DNA of 64,000 bases. Source: Brachionus manjavacas (Eukaryota; Rotifera; Eurotatoria; Ploima; Brachionidae). The notes under the pieces were generated by a model. That model had not been told where the DNA came from, made no database searches, and saw nothing but the letters and a program-made list of their open reading frames with translations. The number at the start of each line of letters is the position of its first letter. The stretch's first letter is position 1. Made by a program: the position numbers and the translations under genes. This document shows positions 22,874 through 33,911 of the stretch, piece by piece. The DNA is taken from NCBI GenBank assembly GCA_019054805.1, contig JAHQIY010000010.1:1843501-1907500 (forward strand), in the 5' to 3' direction.

Positions 22874-24189
22874 TTATATATTATTCTTTCAAATAATAAT
22901 AATAATATAATGTGTAAAATTATGTTAGGTCTTATTGACTTTTATTATCCAATATCAATTCTTTTTTTTTTAATATTAATTAATCATTCGGTTTAGAAAA
23001 CTTCTTTTAGATGCTCGAAAGAGTGGCAATTGGTGTTTCATTTATGGGCATTAAGTTCGTCATACAAAATATCGATATATATTTATTCGAAAATGAGAAC
23101 TAATATTTTATCCTTAGATTCAGCAAGCTTTCTTCATATGATAAGCTCTGATATATCAAAAGTATGCCATGCAATTAAATATTCAGCCAATAACATTTAT
23201 TCAAATTTTTCATTTGTGGTTATTTTTTGATTCATTGATTATAAGAATTCAATATTAGGGCAATTAAAGTTTGAAAATCCTTTCTATTGAATTATACGTG
23301 AACAAAAACGTCAAATTTTAAATGTTGATTTTAAAATAGCAAAATTACATACAAAGGAACTAATTATACAAATATCCTTTTGTACCCTTTGTACTAGCTG
23401 ATAAACAAAAAAGTTTAAAAAAAATCAACGCTCAACCTAAAGTAAGATAAACAAATATTGCAGGGGAAGCGACTTGTTCTATATATAAATCAAAATCGGA
23501 ACAAAATAAACCAAATTTGACTTTAACAATGAAATTTTTTAAAATTTATAAAAAGAAAAGCAAATAAGTCTATTTAAAAACAAATACAAAAAAAAATTTA
23601 AATAAAATTAGAACTAATTATTGATAATAAAAGTGAATTGATAAAATGTATAGAATAAATTGAATCACTTTTTTTTAAAGCTTAAATTTAGTTTTAAGAT
23701 TGGGAAATTTTTCATTATTCAACATTGCATTATCTTTCAGAATATGAAAAAAATATTTCAAATTATGCTAATATTGCTTTTTAATATTTTCGGGCTCATG
23801 CAACTGGTGTCGACCATGGTGAGCACGAATATTCAATGTCGTTAATTTCAAGGAAATACTGTCTAAGGATGTTGATTTAAACTAACTAAAAGAACAATAC
23901 ACTGTTTCCATTTAAATTTTGCCCTTTTACAATTTATTAAAGAAAAAAGTTTCCACATAGAATTATATATCTAATGAAAGGTCTTAAACTCATCTTTCGG
24001 CAATATTATTTTATTTTTTAAGTTTCTTAATAATTCAAATTTTTCCAGAATGAAAATTCTTTTTTTTCAAAAAAAACTTTCATAAGCCGTGACAACAGGG
24101 AAATCCCTCTCAATAACTGTTCAATTATAAAAATTAAAAGCTTCCTAATTAATAGCCACAAATAAAAGATTCATCCCTAAAAAAATATT
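22874..24189. other. AT-rich spacer
   Basis: Two short frames (23030-23230 and 23660-23845) occur, but nothing recognisable is encoded. Confidence 0.5.
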
Positions 24190-24655
24190 TTTTTTGCCAA
24201 ATAACTATCTTTAAAAGGGATGAAAAAAATTTCAGGGTAAAATTTGGCATTAAATTAAATTTTTCGATAAATTATAATTTCATGCTAAAAAAAGATCTTT
24301 TATGCAAAACACAATCTTAGAAAAAAATAAAATAAAAAGTTTTAATGGTAATAATGGCATTTATCTTAAATTTAACGAAAAAAAATAATTTCATACCTAA
24401 ATAAAAAAATTTTCTTGCAAAAATACTATCTTAAAAAAAGATGAAAATAATATTTTTAGGTTAAATTTGGCATTTAATTAAATTTTTTCTAAAAATAATA
24501 ATTTTAAATTCTAAATAATGATTTTTCATGCAAAAATACATTTTTTAAAAAAGTGAAAAAAATTGTTTTAAATGGTTAAAAATTGTTTTTAATAGTAAAA
24601 TTTTGCATTTGATTAAATTTTTCGTTAAATTATAATTTCTTACCAAAAAAAAGAC
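24190..24655 (+). repeat. degenerate minisatellite, about 112-bp period, four copies
   Basis: Four successive units start near 24196, 24303, 24416 and 24530. Each begins GCAAAAATACTATCTTA-like, contains TTTGGCATTTAATTAAATTT-like in the middle and ends TAATTTCATGCTAAA-like. Units differ by substitutions and small indels, so the array is old. Confidence 0.75.
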
Positions 24656-25014
24656 TACTCTAGGAAAAATTTCGTCAAATATTGTGCTCATCGGCAAGAT
24701 TTAAATTAAAACTATATTTGTTGAATTGTATTGATTAAAGTTTTTTTTAAAGAATGCATTTTCTATTTTTCAAAAAATTTTAAAATAACAGTTAATTTAC
24801 AAAAAAAAAGCTTTTTTGAAATTTTTTATAAATGCGTCCAATTAAAACAGCTAATTGAGAAATTGATAAATATGGATCTTCTCTTTCAAATTTCAAAAAT
24901 AATAATATTAAAAAAGAAAATAAATTCACAAAGGCATCAAAAATCGGCCAAAGTCCGGATAGATTGAGAAAAAAAAAATTCGTTTAAAAACGAAACAAAT
25001 CAAGTTAATCAAGC

Positions 25015-26160
25015 GTTATGCTTTTAACTAAATCAATCGTATTGAAAATTCCAAATTTGCAGAATTCCTATTCTAAAAGTTTGTCTCACAATCTCGATTT
25101 TCCAAAATATTCCCAAACAATTGCAACTTTGCACAGCACATATAAAAATTGTCAATCAGGCAGCTTTTCGGAAAACAATAGAAGAATCAGAACTGATTTC
25201 TACTGAAGAGGATTGTGGGAGAACGAATCAACCAAAGGAAAACTCAAGTGACCAATTCAGTCTCGTAAAATGAGAGATAAATCAAACTTATTCAGTAATT
25301 AGCTTTACGGATTTTGTAGAAGATTAGGAGATAAAAATTGATTCGATTAAACGAGCCAAGCTCAAAGATTAATTTTTAAAGGCAAAGAGAAAAAAAACTA
25401 AGAAATAAATATAGTTTGAACGGCAGTTAATTTTAATTACTACGTATAATTCGATAAGAGATATTTCGAAAAAATAAAGTAAGTAATCCGATTAAAGGAA
25501 AAATTCAGATCGTGAAACCTTGAGCAGAATTAAAGTATTTAAAATCTAAAGTTAAGGAGCTTATAAATCAATTATTGCTCAAGTCTCGATTGAATCAAGA
25601 TCAAACACTTGAATTGTCCAAATCAAAGAATCTAATAATTTACTAAAAGAATCTTTTACAGAAATGAACTTGAAATTTATTTTATTTTCTAAAAATATCT
25701 TAAATACTTTCGGGTCAAAATCAGATTTAGAAAGCATACCTCAAATGATTGTTGGAGAAGACCCAGAAAACTGCATTTTAGGTAAGAGATACATTTCTTT
25801 TAAAAAATAATTCTCTTTAAAATCGAAGTTGAATTTCTGCCTAAAGAAACAAATGTTACTCACACTAGCGCTTATCGGAAAATACTGTCTAAATTGCTCC
25901 GTTAAATTGATACTTTGAGCAAGAGAAATGGAGTATCAATTTTGATTGACTTCCCTAAAGAAATATATGCAGCTGCTGGTAGTTGTTTTAAATAATATAT
26001 TATCAATATTTCATTTTTTAAGATTTTGTATAAAATTATCGCAAAAACTTCAATCAATTTATGATTAAAGTGACTTTGAGACAAATATCTGCGGAAGCCA
26101 GAAGAGCATTAAATAAATCATCAAATTCAGATGTTAAAATATAAAAAGAATCAAAAAGAA
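25015..26160 (+). pseudogene. degraded coding-like region, unidentified
   Basis: Less AT-rich than its surroundings, with plus-strand fragments of protein-like composition: SELISTEEDCGRTNQPKENS (about 25175-25245), DLESIPQMIVGEDPENCILG (about 25725-25785) and VSILIDFPKEIYAAAGSCFK (about 25940-25995). Many stops and frame changes separate them. I do not recognise the family; it could be a decayed transposase or a duplicated host gene. Confidence 0.35.
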
Positions 26161-26289
26161 ACAAATTGTTTTTTTATTGATATTTATTTAAATAAATAAT
26201 TGTAAAGATTAAATTTTTTATTAATAAAAATATCCGAAATTTAAATTTCACATGATGAAATGTATCACTTCTCGTTGATGATGCATCAA

Positions 26290-27600
26290 GCTAGTTTTAT
26301 TGATGTCTCATTCTAGGACTTTTAACTGGGTAAAAACAAGTCATTGTTGTCAGACAATAAGTAATCAATTCTTCTTTTTAAAGCAATAGTAAGCTTAACC
26401 CTAAAAACTCTCCTCTATTCATCTTTTATTTCAATGTTTGGAAATTCATTGCGTATCAAATAATTTGACAATGGAAATAAAATACTAGTTGTGACATTTT
26501 CTCTATCACAAATGGCAAGCGTTAATTGTTTAACCGGGTTCAAAATTTTGATCAAATCACCTTTTATTTCAAACTCTTAAAGGATTGCACATCAATGGGC
26601 TTTTTTAAAAGGAACCCATAATTTTTTGCTTTTGATTAGAATTTTTGCTATATTGTTGTCAGGCTCGTCATCAAAAAACTACAATTTGAACATATCATGT
26701 ACGGCTAAATTAAGTGAACAAAATAGGGGATTAAAATAACATAATCGAAACGTTATACGACATTCAACAATGGCTGCTACAATTACAATTGAGTCAGTTA
26801 CAATTGCTTAAAGCTTAATTTAAAAAAATATTTTAAATATACCACCTTATCTATGATGTTCCAATCAATGCAAATCGACTATAGTTCATCGACATAAAGA
26901 TACATCCCCATATGTGGCTCTTCGGCTCTTCTAGAAAGCACATCGAAAAACTGAAATTGAAAGGTTCTACTTTTTCATCAATGAAATGGATCGTTGCACC
27001 CAAATAACTGTTAACACATGTCGATGTCCAAAAATCTGAAGTTAGTGATACTTTTTTAGCTTTTATGAACGATTTTTCATGAATTTCTTCGTTTTGAAGG
27101 CCTTAAAAAACAAAAATTTAAAAAAATTCAAGAAGCTTTTTTTTATTTAATTATTTACCATTTGCAACAAAATTCTGGTTTCCATTCTTTTTTGACCAGG
27201 TAATACATAACTTGCTCTTAACTCACTGATTAGTTCCGACTATGAAACGCACAACTTATTCATTTATTTTGTTTACTTTTTTCGGTTTCTGTTTTGAAAT
27301 TTTCGATTCAGACTCATTTGTTAAAATGTCACTGAATGAATCACTTTCGCTATCACTCTCGGTTTCTCTAACAAGTTTGCGTCTTTTAGAGCTCAAGTTG
27401 AATAGTTGATGCTTTGCTGCTAAGTACTATATCATTGATGATGTTGAATTAAAGTATTTATTTCTATTTTCACAAATAGCAAAAACAACATCATCATCAT
27501 TATCAACTTCACAGCTTTTTCCTTCAATTCTGCACTTTTAACTATAATACTAATTTTGGTTTTACTTGTCCCGAAAGCGTGAAAAACTTCGAACATTACT
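26290..27600 (-). pseudogene. hAT transposase relic
   Basis: Read leftwards from about 27596, an acidic/Ser-rich stretch (SESDSFSDIL, about 27330) is followed by SELRASYVLPGQKRMETRIL, the conserved segment at the start of hAT cores. After a short AT-rich gap comes LTSDFWTSTCVNSYLGATIH, the catalytic DxW-type motif of hAT (usual form LTTDIWTS), then FIDEKVEPFNFSF. Further left, ILNPVKQLTLAICDRENVTT and the following SILFPLSNYLI match the later part of the fold. Frame breaks are common, and the C-terminal dimerisation domain is not visible. Confidence 0.8.
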
Positions 27601-27612
27601 ATGATTTAAAAA

Positions 27613-27835
27613 TAGTGATGGGTCCTAACTTAACTAATCTAGTTAAGTCGGCTAAAATTAAGTCGACTAATTTTTAGTCGACTAGTTTTTAGCTAACTAA
27701 AATTTAGTTAACTAAAAATAAGTAACCTAAAAACTAGTTGGCTAAAAACTAGTCGACTAAATTTTAGTTAACTTATCTTAGTCGACTAAAACTTAGTTTG
27801 GTCGAATTAGTTAGACTAAGGGTACAAAAAAATGT
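27613..27835. repeat. hAT-like end with AGTCGACT palindrome array
   Basis: TAGTGATGGGTCC at 27613 resembles a hAT terminus pointing right. It is followed by at least ten overlapping palindromes of the types TTAGTCGACTAA, TTAGTTAACTAA and CTAGTTTTTAGC up to about 27820. Such subterminal arrays are typical of hAT MITEs. A matching right end is not clear; GACTAAGGG near 27820 is the best candidate. Confidence 0.55.
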
Positions 27836-28625
27836 GAAAAAAGGGATGTTATTTGCGATATGAGATTGCTAGGGATTAGTATGATATTAAAAAACTTGTT
27901 TAAAATTAGAAATCTCAAGTCAAGTCAATGAATTTTTTTAAAAAAAAGTCTGAGCAACATGATATTTTTACCGTTCCAGGTAGTTATTGTGGCTGCCTAG
28001 TTAAAGTCAAAGTCACTAAAATTTAAGTCAAGTCATAACTTTTTACTTTAATTTTTGTGACTCAGACTTAAAACTCTGACTCATAAACAAGTCTGATATT
28101 AAGAAAAAAAAGTTGTAATAGAATAAGTGAGATATCTTTGAAATAGTGAGACAATTTAGGAATAGCGGGATATTATGCAGAAAGCGAGATAACTTAGGAA
28201 TAGTGAGACAAAAAAATATTTAAAAACATTGATTTGACATTATATAATTTTTTTTAATTTTTAGTTAATATCTTGGATTTGATTTTGATAATTAATCTAT
28301 TGAATTTTAATTAAAAGAAACATTCCTTTATTTAGACAGTTATACATTTTTTTTATGTGAAAATTTTTTAAAAGAGGTTAGGTAACAAAACCAGATGTTA
28401 TTAATTTAAGTCTTTATTTAATGTTATTTATTTATTCTGTTGGTTGATTAATAAAATAAACATAACATTTTTTAATTTGTTGATTCCATAATTCATAATC
28501 AATTAAATTCAAAGGTTTAAAGAATCATTAATTGATAAATACTCATATCTTAATTTATTTGAGTTTCTGATACAGAAAAATCATGCTAATTGCTTTAGTT
28601 ATAACTTTTATTTAGTAAAAATTTT
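27836..28625. repeat. AAGTCA-rich and AATAGTGAGACA-rich spacer
   Basis: At 27995-28100 AAGTCAAAGTCA/GACTCAGACTT words recur. At 28115-28215 a degenerate unit of about 30 bp (AATAGTGAGACAATTTAGGA-like) is repeated about three times. There is no coding sequence. Confidence 0.5.
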
Positions 28626-29424
28626 CTAAAAAAAAAATTGAAAAGGATGGGCAATTTTTATTTTTTTATTAAAATTTTTATTGGAAAAGTTAAAAAAAAA
28701 GATAAATAAAACTAAAAAATAAGCTTTTTTTTCAAAATCTGTAATGCTGGATTGTTTGGTTTTACATTTTTCTAATACAATATTTTCAGTATTAAACAAA
28801 AAGTCAACAACGTTAGAAAAATCTTCTTTTTTATTCAGAAAAAAATCTTTTAAATCATTAATTCTTTCGATTGCATCCTTTGAGCTGATTGATTTATCGA
28901 CGTCATCGTAACTTGACAATTTGATTCGTTTTTTTTCGGTCGCATAAATTTTTTTCGTAGTGTTCTAATATTTTTGCCTTCGACGAGAGAATTGTTGATA
29001 TTGTCGATGTATTTACGCCGTTTTCTTTAGAAAGTGTAGTGGTAGTAATTTTTTGATCGCAATGCTTTTTAATAATTTCTATTTTAGTCTCAAGCGAGAT
29101 ACACTTTCTTTTTTTTGAGCAAGTTTATCTGTCATTTTTTTCAATTAGATTAGACAAACAAGTATTTTTAGTTATTTATATTCAAATATAAAAAGAAAAT
29201 TAATTTTTTTATTTTTATTTTTTTTAATCTTTTTTCTTAATATACAAGGGTGAAAGTTTTTTTTTCAAGCTCGTTAAAGGAAGTTTTTTTTCTTAAGAAA
29301 ATGATAAAGCGGTCTTTCAAAATAAGCTCGTTTTTTCAAGTTTTCGTTCTAAAGAAACTCTATAGAACGAAAACTATATCTTTTTGTATTGCTCGTAATC
29401 GACCAGAATCGACGGAGGAACCAC
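28626..29424 (-). pseudogene. pogo/Tigger transposase N-terminal relic with terminus
   Basis: Read leftwards from about 29130, TLSKENGVNTSTISTILSSK (about 29045-28985) is the helix-turn-helix of CENP-B/pogo transposases, followed by HYEKNLCDRKKT. A second frame (28919-28740) continues with an acidic segment and AIERINDLKDFFL. The right boundary GGAGGAACCACTG at 29411-29423, followed by TA, has the typical pogo terminus (CAGTGGTTCCTCC in the element's sense) and TA target. The DDE domain is missing. Confidence 0.7.
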
Positions 29425-29459
29425 TGTATTGGGGCTAAAAATATTTCTCATTATTTGTT

Positions 29460-30250
29460 CTAAAAAATCATTTTATGTTTGAAATAGATTTGTCCTCCTG
29501 ACTCTATTCTTTGAGTTTTATTTAAAGGAGTTATATTTGCATATTTCTTTAAAACCAATGATTCATTTAATAAATAAATTTTGTATCGTTTGTAGTTCAT
29601 TTAATAAGCTATTTGTAATAAAAATATTATCTTTAATGTCTCTAAAAGACAATTGACAATATTGTTTTAATAAACAGCTAATTAACTGAGGATTTGATAC
29701 CACTAGTTTACAACCAAGACCATACAACAAGTAAAGGCTTGGTTCAACTTTTTTGCATTTTTCTCTTTATTCCAAGTTCCCAATTTTGAAGTGAAAGTCC
29801 TAAATACTCAAAACCATCCACATTCGGGCTTCAATTGCCATTAATAATAAAATTCTCTTTTGACTTTTTGATTGCAGGATCAAAGGTTGATTTCTTCGGG
29901 TTGAAGTCAATTTTCCATTCTTTGAAAGATTCAAAACATCGTATTTCTTTTCTGCATTTTTCTGATAGGCTTTACTCAATTTCATCTTTTTACACGCTCC
30001 TACCAATAAATGATCCCTTTATATGTAGGCTCCTCTAAAGACTTTGTGTTATTTAGGGAAGAACTCCATCTCTTATTGATCATTATATGATCCATTTTTT
30101 TTTTAAACTCATAGTTATCAATTCCAACTTATGCATTCATGTCGCCCATGACTATCATGAGGTCATGTCGAGGCGCTTTATCTAAAGTTCCTTGTAGCTG
30201 TTCGTAGAATATAGATTTTTCCTCTTCCATAAGAATATATAAACATAATA
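29460..30250 (-). pseudogene. LINE relic: endonuclease and RT end
   Basis: Read leftwards, EQLQGTLDKAPRHDLMIVMG followed by DMNA (about 30200-30120) is the apurinic-like endonuclease motif (usual form V-M-G-D-F/M-N-A). Then, after a deletion, FNPKKSTFDPAIKKSKENFI and NVDGFEYLGLSLQNWELG (about 29915-29765) match the region following the RT palm. The RT core with YADD is deleted, and stops are frequent. Confidence 0.75.
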
Positions 30251-30594
30251 AATTAAAGTAAAGTTACATAAGATAAAATAAAATAGAAAATAAATAAATA
30301 TGATTAAAAAAAAAGAAAAATAAAAATGATAAGCTTTTATTTACTTTTTTATTTTGTTGTGAGTGTTTTATCGAAATAGTAAACTAAATCGAATTAGATA
30401 ATTGTTATTTTTTTTAAACTGAATTAGTAGAGATTTTAACTAAATTTTTACTTGATTAAAAATAAATTAGGCTCTTTTTTAAAACAAGAAAAATTAGAAA
30501 AAATTTATTAAACAATTATGGATAAAAAAAGAATAAGCTTTATATCAAACAAAAATTAAGTAAGAAAAAGAAAATTCAAAATTCAGGAAAACCT

Positions 30595-30745
30595 AAGAAG
30601 TTGCTTTTTGAGCTATTTTTCAAAAGAGCTGAGCTATTGGCATGAAAATAGAAGAAGATAGTTTTAGGAATATAAATCAATAAAAACAAAGTGAGGAAGG
30701 AGCAAAAAGCACCCTTCAAGAAATAGCCACTTCATCGAGAATTTT
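30595..30745 (+). pseudogene. inverted copy of the Gypsy gag start
   Basis: This segment is the reverse complement of about 34815-34975 inside the Gypsy element, sharing for example GTGAGGAAGGAGCAAAAAGC and GCACCCTTCAAGAAATAG. It therefore carries part of gag in the opposite orientation, at the far (3') side of the same element. Confidence 0.75.
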
Positions 30746-30749
30746 GTAT

Positions 30750-31480
30750 CAAAATATGAACTGTATATTATAATGTTAATTTTATTCTTAGAAAAATTAA
30801 AACTCTTTTCGTAGTCTATTGAGTTAAACGTATTGATCGAAGAATCGTGTCCAAAAGTCAACTTGTCCAATTCACTGTCTAATGAATTGATCGTAAAAGA
30901 ATTGACTGAATTAATAATGGTAACATTTATTTTATTAATAATCGCTATTTTCGCACCAATACTTATCCAATTTCTTATCCAATTTCCTTTTATTATTACA
31001 GTTGATACAGTTGTACGTATTATCTTTCCTTTTAATGTTATATTTTGTAAGATAACCTTTTACAACCTTATCGTTCACAATGTATTCTATCTGCGGATCT
31101 AAAGAACAATCCGAATAGCTATTTAGATTTATGGAACTTATTTTTGAGCAATTAGGCGCCAAAATAATCACATCTCTTGTATATAGGACTAATGTACCTA
31201 AGCCGGTATAGAGTATGTTAAACCTGTCCTCGTGCTCTAGAGAATAGTTGAAAGTTTATAATTGCATATTTCCTCCTTAATCTTATCAATCATCGAAAAT
31301 GTTTTTAGTTCAATGCTGTCTGAATCCGCTAAAAGCAAATTGTGGACTATATTTCACTTTCCCTTAGCAGTGTTAGATTACTCTTATTATATGTTAAGAA
31401 AAGTCCTTCGCTTGTTTCATGGATCTTCAAATTGCATTCAAATAATATTTTAATTACCTTAATATTTTGTTTTCGCTTGG
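30750..31480 (-). pseudogene. decayed third open frame 3' of integrase
   Basis: In the orientation of the Gypsy element this lies just after integrase, where some Gypsy elements carry an extra gene. Coding-like fragments are HETSEGLFLTYNKSNLTLL (about 31450-31395), MIILAPNCSKISSINLNS (about 31171) and KDNTYNCINCNNKRKL (about 31020), with paired cysteines and potential N-glycosylation sites. Several stops interrupt it. An env-like origin is possible from position alone; no motif proves it. Confidence 0.35.
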
Positions 31481-31541
31481 TTTGCTTAATATATTATCGT
31501 AGGGTAAATTAAGTTTTTACGAATAATATAATTAAGTTTTA

Positions 31542-31619
31542 ATAGTATGGAATAAAGAAGTAGAGAATAATCTATTCTTGTCCGTATAGATTATTCTCTA
31601 CTTCCTTATTCCATACTAT
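31542..31619. repeat. 34-bp-arm hairpin at the Gypsy element's edge
   Basis: Left arm 31542-31575 and right arm 31586-31619 are complementary with one mismatch, separated by 10 nt. The right arm is in the integrase-side coding strand. The left arm is its inverted copy, so the hairpin marks a fold-back junction. Confidence 0.9.
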
Positions 31620-32913
31620 TTCCTTATTCCATTTTAGTATATTATTTCCAAGGTTGCATTCTAAGTTGTCTGAATTACAGATTTCATTAAATATATTATT
31701 TTTATATCTTATTTCAGTCTTCTGAAGTATACAGTAATATCCAGTAGTTAGAACTGTACTAAGCCATTTGAATATTAACTCGAATGGAGAGAATAATGTT
31801 GATGTATGGACTCTAGTTCTATATGCTAGCAACACATACGGTATCCATTTTGGCCAGTCTTCAGTATTCTGTTCACAATGTCGCCTTAAACATTTAAGGA
31901 ATTTTCCATTAAATCTCTCAACCTGACTGTTTGTCCTAGGATGCTATGCTGATGTAACAACATGTACAGCGCCAATTCTTTTAATAAGATTATCTACGAT
32001 AGTGTTGTTAAACTCTGTCCCCTGATCTGAAAGAATTACCTTAGGAGGACCAAACAAGCAAATAAATTTCCAAAGGTGATCAGCAATTTCAATAGCAGTT
32101 TTACTTTTAATAGGTTCTACGTATGGATATTTGGTAAGGTATTCGCTTATTACCATGACTCCGAGAAATCCTTCTTCAGTTAACGGAGGCCGAACACAAG
32201 ATCAATAGCTATTCTATCAAAAATACCTTTAATATTTAGCGTTTTGGCCGGATGCTCTTTTAAAGCATCAGATTATTTCGTTTGCAAATATCACATGCCA
32301 AAATATATTGTTCGACGTCTCTGTCAATATTTTTCCAAAAATATTCTTCCCTTATCCTTTTAACTGTTGTTTCTTTTTGAAAGTGTCCTAATACATGAGA
32401 TTTCTCAATAATTTTTGTTCTAAAATCTGGTTTCGGAACAATCAGTGCACAGCCTTTTTTTTCAAAGTAAAAAATTAAATCTTCCTTTAGATCATACATA
32501 TAGCGTGAAGCCTGACTCTCTACTCGTTTTACTTGCTTTGTTGACAATCCCGGGGAGTGTTTGCCATTCTTAAGAAAATTTAAAAGTGATTCATCTATGT
32601 AGACGTCAAGAATTTTTCTTGTGTCTTCATCACACAAAATTGTTTTCTTCTCATATAATAGTACTGGGCTACTAATAGCATCGGCTTTCCCATGTTTAAC
32701 TCCTTTCCTATTTAGAATTTTAAAGTCGAATGTTTGTAAGAAAATAGACCATCTAGCTAGTCTCCCACTTGGTTCTTTAATTGACATTAACCATTTTAAG
32801 GCAATATGATCAGTAACGACGTCAAATTTTTGTCCATACAGTATGATTATTCTTGATTCTTCACACGAGAACAAAACATTCGCGTTCTGTAGCGCTATAA
32901 TTTTTCTCAGCAC
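31572..32913 (-). pseudogene. Gypsy integrase and RNase H C-terminal part
   Basis: ORF 32913-32260 starts inside RNase H (VTDHIALKWLMSIKEPSGRL, RLARWSIFLQTF) and continues into the integrase HHCC zinc finger (SHVLGHFQKE ... CDICKRNN). After a frame break, 32156-31944 gives the catalytic core with LFGPPKVILSDQGTEFNN, holding one catalytic Asp (SDQG). 31835-31572 gives MLLAYRTRVHTSTLFSPFEL, the conserved end of the core. At least two frameshifts disable the protein. Confidence 0.85.
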
Positions 32914-32915
32914 CT

Positions 32916-33860
32916 TTAAGGAGTTTTGAAGAATATGAACACATACTTATCTTTACCACTGTCATCTATTTGAGACAGGATAGCTCCCAAAGCATATCCT
33001 GATGCATCTGTGTGCAAAATAAATTTCTTCTTGAAATCAGGTTGTCTAAGTATTGGTTCATATGTAAGAGTTTCTTTTAGCGTGTTAAAAGCTTTTTCCT
33101 GTTCGACTTCCCATTTGAATTTAACATCTTTTTTAAGCAATACATATAAAGGTTGTGAAATTTTAGCGTAGTCCTTTATAAAAACTCTTTAGTAATTTGT
33201 TGCTCCTAAAAACTCTTGAACTTGTTAAAGATTTTGAGGGCGTTTTCTTTCTATAATTGTTTGGGTTTTAGACGGATCCATCTCAATTGAAGAAGATGTC
33301 ACTACATATCAAAGAACTTTGATTTTTCTTGCAAACCAGTGACATTTGTTTGGCTTAATTTTTAATTCATTATCCCATAACGCTTTTCCAACCAAATTAA
33401 TATGCTCCTTGTGTTCTACAATATTTTTTGAATGGACAATGATATCGTCTAAATAAAACTCACAGAATGACATATTTCCAAATATACGAAACATCATTCT
33501 ACTAAATTGGAAGTCTTATAAATTGATAAAGTCCATCGGATGTAGAAAATGCTTTTTTTTCTTTAGGGTCAGTAATTTCGATTCTTGGTAATGGCCAAGA
33601 TTCTGTGATTGTTTTTTCATTTAGCTTTCAATAGTCTACACAAAATCGTTTACTTCCATCTTTTTTATGTATTAATACCACAGGTGAAGACCATCCTGAT
33701 GTTGAAATTTTAATAATATCATTTTTAAAGCATTGTCTTTATCTCTTCTTGTAATATCTCTCTCTCTTTTAAGGATTTTCTATAAGGTCTCCTTTACGGT
33801 TATTTTATTTCTTTCCACAAAATTTCTGCTTAATATTGAAGTTGTACATCCACTATCAAG
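32916..33860 (-). pseudogene. Gypsy protease end, reverse transcriptase and RNase H start
   Basis: Read leftwards from the protease active site LLDSGCTTSILS (about 33860), the RT follows with [19 protein letters not shown] and SWPLPRI (about 33700-33580). Then comes SFCEFYLDDIIVHSKN (about 33470-33425), which holds the YLDD catalytic box. RNase H begins with KFILHTDASGYALGAILSQI (about 33040-32980), including its first catalytic Asp. The RT segment between PLPRI and the F-x-LP motif is shortened, and stops occur, so no active enzyme can be made. Confidence 0.85.
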
Positions 33861-33867
33861 TAACATG

Positions 33868-33911
33868 TGAGTGTGATACCATTAGTAATCTAAGTGAGTG
33901 TGATACCATCT
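33868..33911. repeat. 28-bp tandem duplication in the protease region
   Basis: GTGAGTGTGATACCAT occurs twice, at about 33870 and 33897, with a period of about 28 nt. The insertion is not a multiple of three and shifts the frame just before the protease active-site motif. Confidence 0.85.
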
